A stretch of 64,000 nt of DNA. Source: Cylicocyclus nassatus. Taxonomy: Eukaryota; Nematoda; Chromadorea; Rhabditida; Strongylidae. The stretch lies in contig CATQJL010000223.1 in NCBI GenBank assembly GCA_958299035.1, positions 79,687,322 through 79,751,321 of the forward strand. The letters run 5' to 3'. Below the pieces are notes generated by a model. That model was not told the origin of the DNA and searched no databases. It saw nothing but the letters and a program-made list of their open reading frames with translations. Position numbers and translations under genes: made by a program. Of the stretch, positions 35,130 through 47,370 are shown one piece after another. Position 1 is the stretch's first letter, and each line of letters begins with the position of its first letter.

Positions 35130-37581
35130 AATAAAACTCGAAAAATTGTCAGTTTGGAGGGTTTGTGCGTTATAGAAACACACGCCGCTCAACCGATTCA
35201 GCTGAAACTTTCCACACATATGTTTTGGGCACTTGCGCAGTTGAGCCTACTCGGCGATTCACTGGGTCCTTTTATCGACTTACTGATTTGTTTACTTACA
35301 TCTGGGAAAACGAAAGCATATCAATCAATTTTTCAAGTTAAGTGGTGAGAGGCGGTGGAGATCGTTAACATTTCGCGGTGAGGGGGATGCGGTGCCACGA
35401 AGCGAGGCGGTCAAGAAAAAAAGCACTTCCACCATGGGTACAGCGGGAGCGGTGTAATCCGGACTCGGCGCTGGAGCAAGACAAGAAGAGAGCATGCGAA
35501 CTGAAGAAATGGAGCCCCGGCGATTATTTGAATGTCTGTTTCCTCCTTATTTTCTTCTACTACTCCGGCAGTGCTAGAGCGCAAACTGCACCACAAACCC
35601 TTGAGCGCATGGTTTCGTTTCCAAATTGTGTGATCGGGATTTAGACAGATTATACACTCCAAAATTTCTCATTCCTCCTACTTGTGAAGATCTTCGGATA
35701 CTTTTGAATTTTTGACATTCAAAAGTATTCTGGCCGAAGTGGCCCTCACATACTCGACAGAGTCTGACGTTCTCTCCCGGAGCCCTGTTTCTTTCGTTGA
35801 GCGTACCTTTAAACTGCCTTAGAACCTCCACTTCTTTCAACGCTTCGTTTTTGAAAATATCTAGCCTACGTTGAAACTCTAAGATCTGGAAATTGTCAAA
35901 TTGGAAACTTCCTCTTTTTCTTTAAAAGTATTTTTTTCCGAAAGCGTGCACGACTAATCTTCAATCTTAAAAAACTCTAATGCGACAACTGGTTTGGCAC
36001 CGGAATACCCCAAAACTCCCTTTTATATAGCTTTTCAAACTGACCAAGACCCTCAAAATTCGATCCAAAATGCTTCAAAACAATAAATTTACTTTCCAAC
36101 TTATCTCAATAGGCTACCCATCAAAGTATCATGAAGAGACAGACTTACTCAAAGTTTATTTCTGCGTTCAGCAAACGTCCATTGCCCTAATGGGGGTGCT
36201 CAGCTATTGTCTAAAATAAGTATCTAGTATTCCAGAAACAGATTCGACACAGTTGAGCATTCGATGAGAAATTTAGGAGATTACAATTTTTTGCTGAATT
36301 TTGACAACAGAAACTGCTCAAGAAGTGAAAAAAATTGGCTGAAGTTTTACAAACAGATTCTGCATTTAACATGCATAAAGTTAGGAGACATTTACGCATG
36401 TTGAATGAAATTTGATGATATTCCGATTACATACTCCGCAGCATCTGAAAGAAGGATACTTTCAGGCATCTCATGAGGAATTTTCTGCTGGAATGAAAAG
36501 CTTTTTTGCTAAAATGTTTAACAATATTCTTTATATACGGTACATCTTAGATCAAATACTCAGCAAAAAATATTAGACATTACGGGGAATAAATACGTCG
36601 TAAACTCTATAGGAATAAGATTTAAGCATCTTATAAAGATTTCGAAAATTATGCTCGAATGTTTAACAACATTTTTTGGCTTGTACATTTCAAACGAAAT
36701 GCTCAACAAGGGAATGATAGATGGAGATCTTGTTGCTTAAAAGGTTAAAAAGGTTCAGGAAAAGCTCCCAACGAATTAGGATAACAGATCACTTACGCAG
36801 AAACTGCATGAAAGCAGATCACACTCAGTGACCAAAGGACAGTTTTTCACCTAATACGGATCTGGGCAACTTCCTCACGTTGACATACACATTAAGGTCC
36901 TACGCACTGATGATTAAAAGATTGCAGGTTTTTTTGCTAAGAGTATCTACTTTTTTAACAGATATACGATGCATTTTTCCAGCTAACAAAGTACTAATCA
37001 TTTGATGAAGGGCACTTAAAAATTGCAGGTTTTTTTGCTGGCTCGTGTATATTTTTCGAACTCACATTGACACAAAAATATAAGAGAGCTGCTTGTATTC
37101 AAACCAAGGAGGAAACGGATTTTCTAATCTGATAAAACGCATCAAATTCAGCATTTGGAAATCAGTTCTAATTAGGTTTTTGGAAAGTTGTTTGAAAAAG
37201 TGCAAAAACTTTTCCAGAGCAATTCTCAATGAAACGCGGCGCATATGTAGCTTCCTAGATTCGTAGATTTGCTCTACATTTGAATTGAGTGGATGCTCAG
37301 GAACGGTCACGGATGTGCATTCAGATTCGCAATGTTTGCAGGCATAATGAAACACAACTAAGAGTGAAACTGTAAACTGACCTGTCCGAATCTGATCGAA
37401 GCCGAGTCGAATATTGGCACCACATTCTACAAGCAAGATGAATTTTACTTAAAAGCAAAGTTGTGCATATACTAGCCTGTAAAATCCTTAATCCGCCATC
37501 AATACAAGAACTTGACATGTATGGCGCAATGAGGAGTTTTTTTTTTGAAAGAACATAGTTTTTAGGCACGTATCTCGGCCA
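35130..37581. other. Unassigned region, with a possible zinc-knuckle frame
   Basis: No repeat ends found. A minus-strand frame (about 35890 to 35574) reads LKEVEVLRQFKGTLNER and then CRVCEGHFGQNTFEC, loosely like the Cys/His box of retrotransposon Gag proteins, though the spacing is not the standard CX2CX4HX4C. A 124-codon minus-strand frame at 37062-37436 is unrecognised. Confidence 0.25.
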
Positions 37582-37645
37582 TTGGAGATATTACTTACTT
37601 AGGATACTTAGATGGCCCGGCTTCACGTGACGTGCGGGCCCCAGC

Positions 37646-39643
37646 TCAGTTTCCATTTCTCCCTGTCCCTCGCTTCAGACATCCACGTCTTCTTGGTTGA
37701 CGTCGATGGGTGCTTCCACGAGTTCCAGGTGCAAAAATCGTATCCAGCTGACTTCCCAGCTGGTCCATCCGTTCCACGAACACGTCTGCCCATCTCGTTG
37801 GAGGTCTTCCTCGAGGACGTTTTGCTTTGCGAGGAATCCGCTCCGATGTTCTTAGTGTCCATCTGTCGTCTGTTCTTCTCATAATGTGACCGGCCAATCG
37901 ATGCTTCGCTTTCGCAACGTAATCCGCTGGGTCACGAAGACGGGACATTCACCTCATATCCGTACTGCGAAGTCCGACGAGATGTTGTTTGTGTCGGGTC
38001 ATTTTTAGAAGACTACGCTCTAGCGCTCTGTGGGTGGTCCTTAAAGAAGAACAGACGACAGACAGACACTAAGAACATCGGAGTGGATTCCTCGCGAAGC
38101 AAAACGTCCTCGAGGAAGACCTCCAACGAGATGGGCAGACGTGTTCGTTTCGAAGTGGCTACGGTGTCAGCCCAAGTCTCAGCTGCGTAACAGAGCGCAG
38201 GGAGAACGGTTGAGTCGAACAGGTGGGCACAAAGCTCCGGGTCCGTTGGTCTGTGGCTTCCTTCAGAGGCCCGAAGATGGTTTAGGCTGCTCTTCTCCTC
38301 CTGTTAAGTTCTTCCCTCAAGTCGTTCTCTATGTTCATCGAACATCCAAAATACATGTAAGAAGACGTCTCCGTGATAGGGGTGCCTTCCAATTCCATTT
38401 CTGCATCTTCGCAAAGGGCGTTCTTCATGAACTGAGTCTTCTTCCGATTTATTCGCAATCCGATCTTCTTCCCCACTTCGTTCAGTTCCTTCAGCATCGT
38501 CTCTGCTTCAGTGATACTGCTCGAAAAAAGAACGATGTCGTCCGCAAAACGAAGGCTCGACAGGAATCTCCCATCAACTCGTATGCCTCTCTCGTCCTCC
38601 AGTGACTTCATCACCCACTGCAAGGCCGCGGTAAACAGCTTCGGCGAAATTGTGTCGCCTTGTCGGACCCCCTTCCCGATTGGTATGGTCAGAGGGCGAT
38701 GGAATAGCTGCATCGTCGTTGTACAGTCCTTGTAGCAGTCGGCTAACGTCCTCACGTAAGCTGGGTCCACTCCTTGATCGACTAGCGCAGACAGGATGGC
38801 GTTGGTTCCGACGCTGTCGAAGGCTTTCTCGTAGTCGACAAAGGTTAGGACGAGAGGCAGTCGGTACTCCCGGCAGACTTCTATGACCCTCGAAACGGTC
38901 TGGATGTGGTCCATGCAGCTGAATCCTTTGCGAAATCCAGCTTGTTCTTGGGGTTGGGCTTCATCCAGTGTCCTTGATATGCGAGCGAGGATAATCTTCG
39001 TGAAAAGCTTGTACAGCACACTCAGCAGGCATATTGGACGGTAGTTCCGAAGGTCTTCCTGTTTACCCTTTTGAGAAGAAGGACGGTTTTTGATTTTCCA
39101 CTGGTCGGGAATCCTTTCCTTCTGAAGATAAGATGTTAGGTGCGACGCAAGAATCTCGTGTAGACGTTGTCCTCCAGCTCGCAGAAATTCGACGGAACTG
39201 GTATTGGAGCCGTGGACGTCGTCATAGACTGAATCGCTGTGCGCACTTCATGAGGTAGAATTCGTGGTGGTACTTCTCCAGTGGAAACAACTGGCATCGG
39301 CACGGGTGTTGATGAGCGAAAGAGGTTGGTTTGTCCTTCGCGAGAGATTCCATCTTGTATCGGGAAGAAGTTGGAGTCCCGTCTTCGTTTAATAGTGCAA
39401 CCAGCGGTACGCGATATTTACAGAGGTCCCTTCGGCACTTCTTGAGACTTCATCTTCCTTCGGCTGCTTCCAGTATCTTGGCTTGCCTGTACTTCCTGAG
39501 ATCCTCCTGCAACGCTGTTCTGCAACTGGCGTTGGCTATCAGTCGCTCGAAATGGGTTGCATTTGGATCCTGTCGTAGAAATCTTCTTCTTTCGAGCATT
39601 TCCTTGCTGGTCTTCGAAATGCGTTCTACTTTCTTCTCGGAAG
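37646..39643 (-). pseudogene. RTE reverse transcriptase, truncated and rearranged
   Basis: From the truncation point the minus strand reads RISKTSKEMLERRRFLRQD (39.6 kb), then, after frame changes at 39020-39450, [20 protein letters not shown] through RFADDIVLF to [10 protein letters not shown] (39019-38282), then the C-terminal part [19 protein letters not shown] (37948-37646). Protein identity to the other copy is very high. The break at 38045-38148 is an inverted copy of sequence found about 200 bp away in the same element. No endonuclease is present. Confidence 0.85.
38045..38148. repeat. Internal inverted duplication in the RTE copy
   Basis: This segment (AGAAGAACAGACGACAGACA through GGGCAGACGTGTTCGT) is the reverse complement of about 37786-37884 of the same element and has no counterpart at this place in the other RTE copy. 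It interrupts the reading frame. Confidence 0.85.
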
Positions 39644-39655
39644 TTGGAGATATTA

Positions 39656-41139
39656 GGCTTGTCAATTCGTACTAACCAGGGATACTATCGAAATTTCGTA
39701 TGCAATAGAAAGAGCAAAACGCTTTTTAATGATACAGATAGTACCGCGCCAAAGATGAAAACCTTTTAGATCAGCCGCTTCAAGCACAAACTAAAAAACT
39801 CGGACAGAACGTGCAGCAGCCTGTGCAGCAGCCATACCCTCGATACATAGAGCTACGTACTCTGGTAACCTTCACTTTGAGGGCTATGAAAGGACATAAC
39901 CTTCATCTGGAAAAAAAGAAGTTATTCGGGTTTCGTCCTGGATGTTATTGTCCTGACTATATCGGAACGTAACTTATGAAGCAAAAATAGGGAATAATAA
40001 CTTTAGCTTATTCCAGCAAAACCGAAAATTAGCGTTTTCATAGCTTTTTTTACGTTAGAAAGAAGGTTTCCGTGGAATTTTCGCCAGAATTCAGGACAAA
40101 ATTTTTTAGTTATTACCCTTTCAGTTGACCAAAATAGAGTTTCAGAAGTTTAGGAAAGCTAATGGAGTTAAATAAAAACGAGAGACTGCGCTTAATTCTT
40201 GCGCAGAGAATCGCGCACGAAAACGCTGGTCTATCTCGTTAATGAGTGATTTTCAAAGCCTGGGACGTTATCAGTTCTCCTCGTCGCGTCATGACGATCA
40301 TAATGACATATAAGGTTGCAGGGTTTCGTTGAGACCCCGCAGAGATCTACGACCAGAGCCAAATGCCCCGTCGGCTCTGGTCTGTCTCCGCTGCTCGTCT
40401 GCGTCTCCGCGCGCTGCGCGCTACCTCGCTACCCCAAACGCAGGGCGTGGGGCATTTGGCTCTGGTACCCTTTTCTTCGTTGTTTGAAACCCAATTTTGG
40501 CAAGCTATATATCAAATTGAAGCCCTTGATCTCTACATTCACCCTGACAACGTTCCAAAACCACATTTTTTGATTTGTACAAAAAATCCGGCAAAAACCT
40601 TGTTTTTGAAAATCTCTTGTTTTTCTCCCAGTTTGACTCTTTTCGCGCGGTTTTTTGGTGCATTCTATAGAACTGGCTTCTGTTCATAATGCAGACAACC
40701 ACCCAGCCCTTAACTTTTTGATTATGATAGAATTTTTTGCGAAAAATCGTAAAAAGTGCGATCTTCTCTACCTTGTTCTGTTTCAGTGCTTTCGCATCGA
40801 TTTTTTTCCAGCTTGGGCGATTGTGCTCAGAACAATAAGCGCAACAATCCAGACAACGTCCCAGGAAACAGGAACGTCAATGCGGGGGAAAATTTAAAGG
40901 ACGCATCAAAAATCAAAACCCCGTGTTGCGAATTGCTGGTCCTGGAGCGAAAACTTGCACTCTGGAAAGCCGCCAGATGAAAGATTTCACACCTTATTGC
41001 AGCGTTTTTATCCGGTTTACAGCAGTTTCTTTTGCTTTTTATATCTGTTTTACGTTAATTTCTCGTCTCTAATCTTCTACAAACAACCTTCACTATTTAT
41101 GACGTCTGATGTTAAAACACCTTCACTTTTGGCGCCCTG
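39656..41139. other. Unassigned region with one inverted pair
   Basis: CCAGAGCCAAATGCCCC near 40351 is mirrored by GGGGCATTTGGCTCTGG near 40449, perhaps the ends of a 116-bp MITE. Longer open frames here (40316-40689) overlap this inverted repeat and carry no motif. Confidence 0.3.
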
Positions 41140-42013
41140 CCTCTAGACCATCGAAGGTATGGCAGCAGCTAATGCACTTAGAGCTGACCAACAAAATATT
41201 AGAAGTTTTTGTCTTAATTTTATCAAGTGTACTTTGTGGTAGGACTAGACGAGACGAAAAGAGGCCAAAGGAGAAACTTGAGATAATAATGATGATAAAT
41301 ATGTGTTTGTTTCGAATTAGCATAGCTAGGAATGAGTGGTGCATGGATCACTCGTTGTTTATATGTCAGTCAAATTTAGCCTTGCTTCAAGCAGGGTTCA
41401 ACTGACCATGATAAGCATTTCTAAATACGTGTGTGAATTGCTTTGTGGGGTAAAATCTCCACTCAAGATTAATTTTTACATTAGGGATGGCGTTCGTGAA
41501 TATCTAATCGCTTCCCGGGCAAGACTTACAAGGTATAAACCCTTGAGATTAAGCTTATCCTGTGCTTCGTGAACATGAGTCTTATTCTTTCTGGGTAAAA
41601 CGTACCCTCGAGCTAGGGTTCACCCTCAGGGTTCTTTGACGATTACGGCAGCTGCTCGTCACGTTTGAACTGAAGAATATACAAAATCCTTGAGTTTGAA
41701 CAAGCTTGGATCTTAGAAGTTGTTAGGTGTTAATGTTCTTTCGTTCCGTATTAAACAACATACACATGTCATTTACTGCCCACGTGCGTAGTTGCAACAG
41801 AAGTCATCAACAGTGGCAATCATTAACGATCTCTGTTGCAAGTCTGTCTCTGCAAGTATGCACAGGCAACGAAAAACATAATTATTGCAAAATCTTCAGA
41901 AATAGTAGAAAAAAAACTTTCCGAATAAGTTTCGATCATGCCAGCAAAACTGAACCAATTTTATTTTGACAGCTCGGCCGGAACTTTACATTATTTTTCG
42001 AGTTTTACACAGT

Positions 42014-42855
42014 GGCCCGTAGTAAATCCCTATCAGGGCATCTCTCTCGACGCGGGCCGGCGTTGATCTCATCACGCCTCAGTCTAGCATCCGGCGAGCC
42101 ATTGATCCGGATGCGGATCGCTTCCGAGGCATTACAATAGAGTGCATTCTTGAAAAAAGAACCACTTGAGCTGGTTTGGTCAAACGGCTAAGCGATTGGA
42201 ATTACACGCGCGCGGCCGTGGTTCGACTCCGACTAGCGACACACGTTTTGATGCATCGCTGGGCAATCTTTGATAGCGGCCACTACGCAATCGATGATGA
42301 CCGCTATCAAGGATTTCGCCTAGCAAATGCACGGATAAAACAAAAACACAATTTGTGACGGAAATTTTATGAAAGAACGAAATGGTTGCAGCGTGAACTC
42401 AATGAAATGAATGAATGAGTTCTTGTTTTGGACAGCTAGTGAAAAGGCATATAAAAAAATAGAAGAATTTGTTGTTATGTTATCCTCGCCAAAATCAGCT
42501 GTTCATCGATCCTTTCCTTTTTGGGCGCGGTTGTGCAGTTTTGCGGCGATTTTGTCTGCATTTTTAGCCTAACTGATGTGTATCGTAAGTTACTCAGGAG
42601 CACTTACGGGAGTCTTGTCTGCGCCTCCTCTTTTACACACTATTTGCATCACTCTAACATCAGTTCACGTTCAGGTCACTTGAACGTGAACTGATGTGGA
42701 AGAGTTGACTGCAGCAGGTGGACAGATGGTCAACTATCAGTTCACTTGCCATTCTTATAGCAAGGGAGGGTGGGCGGTCATCAGTTCACCTGACGTGAGG
42801 TAAATTTATGGGATAAGTTCAGTTCACCTGAACTGATCGAGCTTTACTACGGGCC
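42014..42855 (+). mobile_element. GGCCCGTAGTAAA element with tRNA-like module, copy 1
   Basis: Ends GGCCCGTAGTAAA and TTTACTACGGGCC with an AGT target duplication (42011-42013, 42856-42858), confirmed by the empty site in the paralogous repeat. A tRNA-like A and B box pair lies at 42177-42230. Downstream is a hairpin (TTTGATAGCGG against CCGCTATCAA, 42270-42313) and a second one, AACATCAGTTCACGTTCA against its complement near 42660. A 3-bp duplication and GG ends suggest a PIF/Harbinger-type non-autonomous element that absorbed a tRNA-derived sequence. Confidence 0.75.
42177..42230 (+). promoter_or_regulatory. tRNA-like Pol III A and B boxes
   Basis: TGGTCAAACGGCTAAGCG (A box-like) and GGTTCGACTCC (B box, matching GGTTCGANTCC) start 43 nt apart, the spacing found inside real tRNAs. 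The T-stem pairs poorly and no full cloverleaf forms, so it is tRNA-derived rather than a tRNA gene. Confidence 0.6.
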
Positions 42856-43008
42856 AGTATTTCACGAGCTGCGAGCGCCTTGTATGCACAGAGTTAAAGC
42901 GCTGAAGTTTCATGAAAAATCTTATTCAACTTTTACCTTATTCTAAGCTTTTCGATGTAACAGCAGAGGCCGTAGTAATTCCTTTGAACATATGAGGTCG
43001 CAACTTAA

Positions 43009-43417
43009 AGGCAGTGACCGGGCAAGATGAGAGTTTTGGGATTTCAGTACCATGAGATAGTGCCCCTCCCCCTTGTTAGACACAATATCGCGCAACTGCG
43101 ACGTCAGAACGCTCGACCTAAAGCAAGAAAAACGACCGGAAAGTGGGGAAACTACGCCTTGGCGCGGGGTCCTCCGAGTTGTCCGAATTCTGCTATGCGG
43201 CAGAGTACGCATGCCGCCACAGTTAAAATGTAGGGTCCCGCAGCGGCTCTGCGGCTCTGCCTTGGTGGCGACCGTCGAATTTCAAATTGTGCGGCTCTGA
43301 ATAACGTATGTTCTCGCCGTTTTCGCGCCTTCTAATGTGGATTTCTGGATTTAGCGTTGCGGATAGCCTCCGGTAATTGGATTTTTTAGAAATCGAGTTT
43401 TTGCCCGAACACTGCCT
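43009..43417. mobile_element. TTAA-flanked TIR element, copy 1
   Basis: Ends AGGCAGTGACCGGGCAA and TTGCCCGAACACTGCCT, flanked on both sides by TTAA (43005-43008, 43418-43421). 409 bp. The segment is absent from the paralogous repeat at 20.1 kb. TTAA target sites are the signature of piggyBac-type transposition. The interior has no transposase. Confidence 0.75.
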
Positions 43418-43690
43418 TTAAGCTCGCGCTCGGCTTCATTCTACAAGCCAATGATCTATCTATTCACCGGCTGTTTTTATCTCGCAAGCGTCGCGAGCTG
43501 ATAATACGTCACCCTAACATCATGAATCTAGCACGAACTTAGGTCGGGAGCTTTTTTGAGGCGATCACAAGGTTTTGTCAAAAGATAGCAGGCAAATTGA
43601 TCAACGGCTTGCGGATGAAGCTGAGATCGAGCTTTTGTGACCACATACGTCACGCCTTAAAGATTACTGCGGTCAAAGGAAACAAAGTGT

Positions 43691-44509
43691 AAGATGGTAA
43701 AAAACTGTGAAATTTCTTCTCATGCGTACGAAATGATGACACACGTTTGGAAAACTGCGACTCAATGCAGCAAGTTTAATATATCTACGATGGTCATAAG
43801 TAATCTTGCTTCTGTTTTGAAGTCAAAACAGAGAGGCTGACGTATTGCATAAATTGCGATCATACTGTTTAATCATTCACTTATATACTGCACCTTATGT
43901 ATGTCATGAAAAATGCAAACACAAAGATTTGATCAACATTTATGTAAAAGCTTGACAATTCAAAACATCGCTATAACAGCAGACTTGCTAAAAAACTGCA
44001 CAAAGAAGGGGAAGCATCCGGACCCACAGAAAGCATTCAAGTGGTAAGTACAAAAAGTGTGAGAGCCATAACCGTTCCAAGCTTTTATAGCAAACAACGA
44101 TGATACGCAATCGCCTCAATTAAGATTGTTTAGCCACGTCGGCGATGGGTAATATGCATTAGGCTAACGTTCCGGCAACTTTTCTTCGGAACAAGCAAAA
44201 CAGCTTTCTTTAAACTACAGGCAAGCTGCCACGCGCAACTCGTCTTGTGATCGCCGGAAGTCCTGGTAATTGAGCGAGGGCCCAGTGACCGCTCAAACGC
44301 ACCGTCTCCAGATTCTGACTTCCACGTTCTTGTGGCTTCCAAACTCCCGGAGGCCCTGATTTCGAATATGGAGTCGAAAATCCGCAAAATCCCCAAAAAC
44401 CCGTTTTGGAAAACAACCGGGAACAAGGGCAAATGCGAATCGCAGGACTGCGGCGCTGATGTACTCCCGGCGCCCGGGGGTTTGGAAGCGACAAGAACGT
44501 CATTTGTAA
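43691..44509. other. Mostly unassigned; one inverted pair
   Basis: GTTCTTGTGGCTTCCAAACT near 44328 is mirrored by GGTTTGGAAGCGACAAGAAC near 44479, enclosing about 130 bp. The rest holds no recognised feature. Confidence 0.35.
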
Positions 44510-44816
44510 ACTATCGTCGACTCTAAAAATCGTGACGACGGTCTGCAGTGCGGCCACTGCGCGCCGCACTGCAGACCGTCGCCACTTTAACGACCACTGC
44601 CGCTTTAACGTAAGGCAATCTTGCTTCTCAGCAGTGTAGGCTCCCTGCGGTAGCCATGAAAGTTCCTGCAAGCAAAAAAGATGCAAAAAGAAAAAGAAAA
44701 ACCACAAGAACTCACCTTCTTCACGTAATTTGGGCGAATCACTAGGCGGCAGTGCCGTGCGGCGCGCACTGGGCGCACTGCAGACCGTCGTCACGATTAT
44801 TAGAGTCAACGATAGT
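44510..44816. mobile_element. 307-bp TIR element with CTGCAGACCGTC repeats
   Basis: ACTATCGTCGACTCTAAAAA at the left is mirrored at the right (TTATTAGAGTCAACGATAGT), continuing into ATCGTGACGACGGTCTGCAG on both arms. A further inverted copy of GACGGTCTGCAGTGCGG follows on the left. Target duplication unclear. Confidence 0.7.
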
Positions 44817-45055
44817 CACGAGCAGTTGCACATTCGATTAGGATGTAAGGAAAGTTTGTCCCCTCTTCGATTTAGGTTTTGCACGTCATATTCTTGGTAA
44901 TCGCTCTGTACTTTGGGTTCTGAGAAATCTTACTCTTTTTTTGTTTGTTGCATTAGTGATGCCCATCAGCTTTTACATTGCTCGTCTTCGGTTTATTGCA
45001 GTGTCGTCAGACGAGCTACAACTTTTTTTGCAGTTGCCTGATTGAGAAACAGATA

Positions 45056-45263
45056 CAGTCTGCCCCAATCAGGACCGGGCCGAACCGTCGGCTGAATTTG
45101 CGCGCTCGCAGCGCTAGGGGATTGCGCTGCATAAGCGCGCTGTCGCAGAGAGTGAAGAGGTAGAGGAGAGAGCAGACTAGCTGGCCGCAGATGTGGCGCG
45201 AAACCCTCGCGGCGCAGACTCCCGCCATGCCGATTTTGGCCTGGTTAGGATTGGGGCAGACTG
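45056..45263. mobile_element. 208-bp TA-flanked Tc1-like MITE
   Basis: CAGTCTGCCCCAATCAGGAC at the left and GGTTAGGATTGGGGCAGACT plus G at the right, with TA on both sides (45054-45055, 45264-45265). CAGT ends and TA fit Tc1-type mobilisation. Confidence 0.8.
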
Positions 45264-45265
45264 TA

Positions 45266-46956
45266 CATCGCACCGTTGGTTTCCCTTGACCGGCGCATGC
45301 TACTCCAGATGGGCTTGATTCCAGCAGCGCTGTTTCTTTTTACAAGTGATTGCCTTCAAATATCAATCCTTAACATGTATGAAAGTCACTCAGGCTCTGC
45401 TGCTAGCGACTCATAACATCATTCAAAGCTGTTTTAGAAGGATAGAATTGTTTGGCAGGATGATAGATCAGGTACTGAATTTTGTTCAGTAGTTTTTGAG
45501 AAATGCCAAGTTTTTAGTCATAAAGTGCTCTAGCTGCACAACCTGATAGGTGCCAAAGAATTAGACATATCATCGCTCTAGTTCATTACATTCAGTGGCA
45601 AAAGGGATTCGAAAACTGTGACCAGGCTTAGAACTGGCTTCCTGATCATCAGGGTTCTGCAAATTACTTTTGCAGGTTTGCAAAAATGCAAAAGTTCACT
45701 TTTGACGAAAGTTCATCTTATCTCATTTAGACAAGCGTCACCTATAAATAAAGATCATTTTCACATCAATAGGAAACTATGCAGGCTACTGGTGACAGCA
45801 TAAAATCGGGAAGAAGCTACTTTGTCGTAAATTTGTCATGATTGAAGAATATTCCTCATTTATGAGCGGTTAAGAATGAATAACATACGAAAAAAGCTAC
45901 TAAAAAGGTTGGATTAGTCGCCTACTACGGTTCAGTGTACTGCGCTGCGCGTGTAGTATCTGCAACAGTGCGGCAAGGGAAAACCTGCAAAAAAAGGGCG
46001 CAGTGACCAGCTGAGAGGAGTGACCAGCTTCGAATTACGACCTTTACGGAGTGGACTTCTCTCTTTGGAAGCACTCTCTTGCGGCACAACTTGTTTGCCT
46101 AGTGTGGAGGCCCACACTAGTGCGCCATAATAATCATAATCCCTACTTTGGGTGAACGGCTTCAAGTTGGGATTCAAAATGTGATTTCCTCACAAAAGCG
46201 GTCAGTGAGCACGCGTTCATCCTTCAATTTTAAGATTGAAAAGGCGAATGGCTTGAAAGATAAGAACATGCTCCGATGGCGAAGTTGTCGAACTCTCAGC
46301 TTATTGAATTATTACCAGTCTTGGTCATGGCAAAACAATCTAATTAAGACTATCAATCATCATGCCGAGATTAATAGAAAGTCCAACTTTACAAAGATGA
46401 TACAGTCAAAATTAACAAGCTTACTTGGGAGGCACTGAATGATGGATTGGAATTGAAGTTTGAAGTCTTTTCAAAAGATGCAGTCCCTAAAGCATATTTT
46501 GCTAGAGATCTTCACACGCTGTCGCTATGAATAAACTTATTGGGTTGTTCCCTAAATCTAGCGTTTTTATTTTCGTCCTCATATCTTTGAAGAGCTGTTG
46601 ATTTGCGGGAAGGCATGTATCATTTGGAAGGGCTGATTGTGCTCTCTGAAATACGTCTATTGCTTCCGGTGAAAAGCTGATTCACTCGGATCTCGCAGCT
46701 TCCAGAGATGCAATTGAAAGGCAAAAAGGAGCACTTTCGGCATTTACGCATTTTTGCTTATTATAAGAGCTTTTGCACAGATTTTTGTGACGATTATGGA
46801 ACATGGGGCTCGCACATCAATATGAGACAGGAAAGGATTGGATTGCTACAAAAGATCAGGGGCTGAGCAGAGTGTCCCTGAACAAGACTTTTCGGAGACA
46901 GGCAGGACGTCCTGCACTGAAAATTGCTGTACGGATAAGCGATGGTCAACCATGCC
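45266..46956. other. Unassigned region
   Basis: No family-like frame. GGGTTGTTCCCTAAATCTAG near 46543 looks like a mariner end, but no partner was found. Confidence 0.3.
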
Positions 46957-46960
46957 TTAA

Positions 46961-47366
46961 AGGCAGTGGCTCGGCAAATCTCAACCTAGTCAAGTTTTCG
47001 CTCACCTGGGGTTATTCAATACGCTGATCATGAAAATCCACATTTGAGAGCTTGATAACAGCGAGAACGAGCGTTTTTCAATGGCCTTTTCTTTAGAATT
47101 GGACGAGCGGAGCAAGGCTGATGACGCTGCATCGTTGTGGGACTCAATGGTTATAGCATTGCGGCGGGTAGCCTCCAATGGTGAGAAGGAAATTGCCGAC
47201 TCGTCCGGACGCGTGTAAGATTGGCCTGCGCGTGTAAGTTTGAGAACGATATTCTCCGCAGGGAAGGCATGTTGTGCAACAGGGAATGCACTGTTTTCAT
47301 ACTTGGGCCAGAAAAAACCTACCGCGTTGAAATCCTGACATGTTGATTTTTGCCGATCCACTGCCT
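46961..47366. mobile_element. TTAA-flanked TIR element, copy 2
   Basis: Ends AGGCAGTGGCTCGGCAAATC and GATTTTTGCCGATCCACTGC plus CT, flanked by TTAA on both sides (46957-46960, 47367-47370). 406 bp, nearly the same length as the copy at 43009-43417, probably in opposite orientation. Confidence 0.75.
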
Positions 47367-47370
47367 TTAA

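Larger units (their letters stand above)
37594..39643 (-). mobile_element. 5'-truncated RTE LINE with perfect 12-bp target duplication
   Basis: Flanked by TTGGAGATATTA at 37582-37593 and 39644-39655. On the minus strand it starts within the endonuclease-reverse transcriptase linker and ends with the same CACGTGAAGCCGGGCCATCT and TAAG tail as the copy at 28644-31968. Length 2050 bp. It contains an extra inverted fragment at about 38045-38148. Confidence 0.9.
41140..43690. repeat. Long dispersed repeat, copy 2
   Basis: Diverged counterpart of 17990-21765 in the same orientation. It has two insertions absent from the other copy: 42014-42855 and 43009-43417. The break points are seen directly from the alignment: TACACAG is joined to TATCTCGACTGG in copy 1 but separated by 842 bp here. 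Confidence 0.6.

Noticed and set aside
35574..35900. A retrotransposon Gag zinc knuckle
   Set aside because: CRVCEGHFGQNTFEC has Cys and His residues but not the CX2CX4HX4C spacing, and no other LTR-retrotransposon part is nearby.
40316..40689. Overlapping open frames of 85-108 codons
   Set aside because: They span an inverted repeat and a region of simple composition; no motif.
42160..42240. A genuine tRNA gene
   Set aside because: A and B boxes are well placed, but acceptor and anticodon stems do not pair and the T-stem is imperfect; it is tRNA-derived sequence inside a transposon.
44210..44809. A 199-codon minus-strand open frame
   Set aside because: It runs through the TIR element 44510-44816 and an inverted pair at 44.3-44.5 kb; its sequence shows no domain and changes character at element borders.
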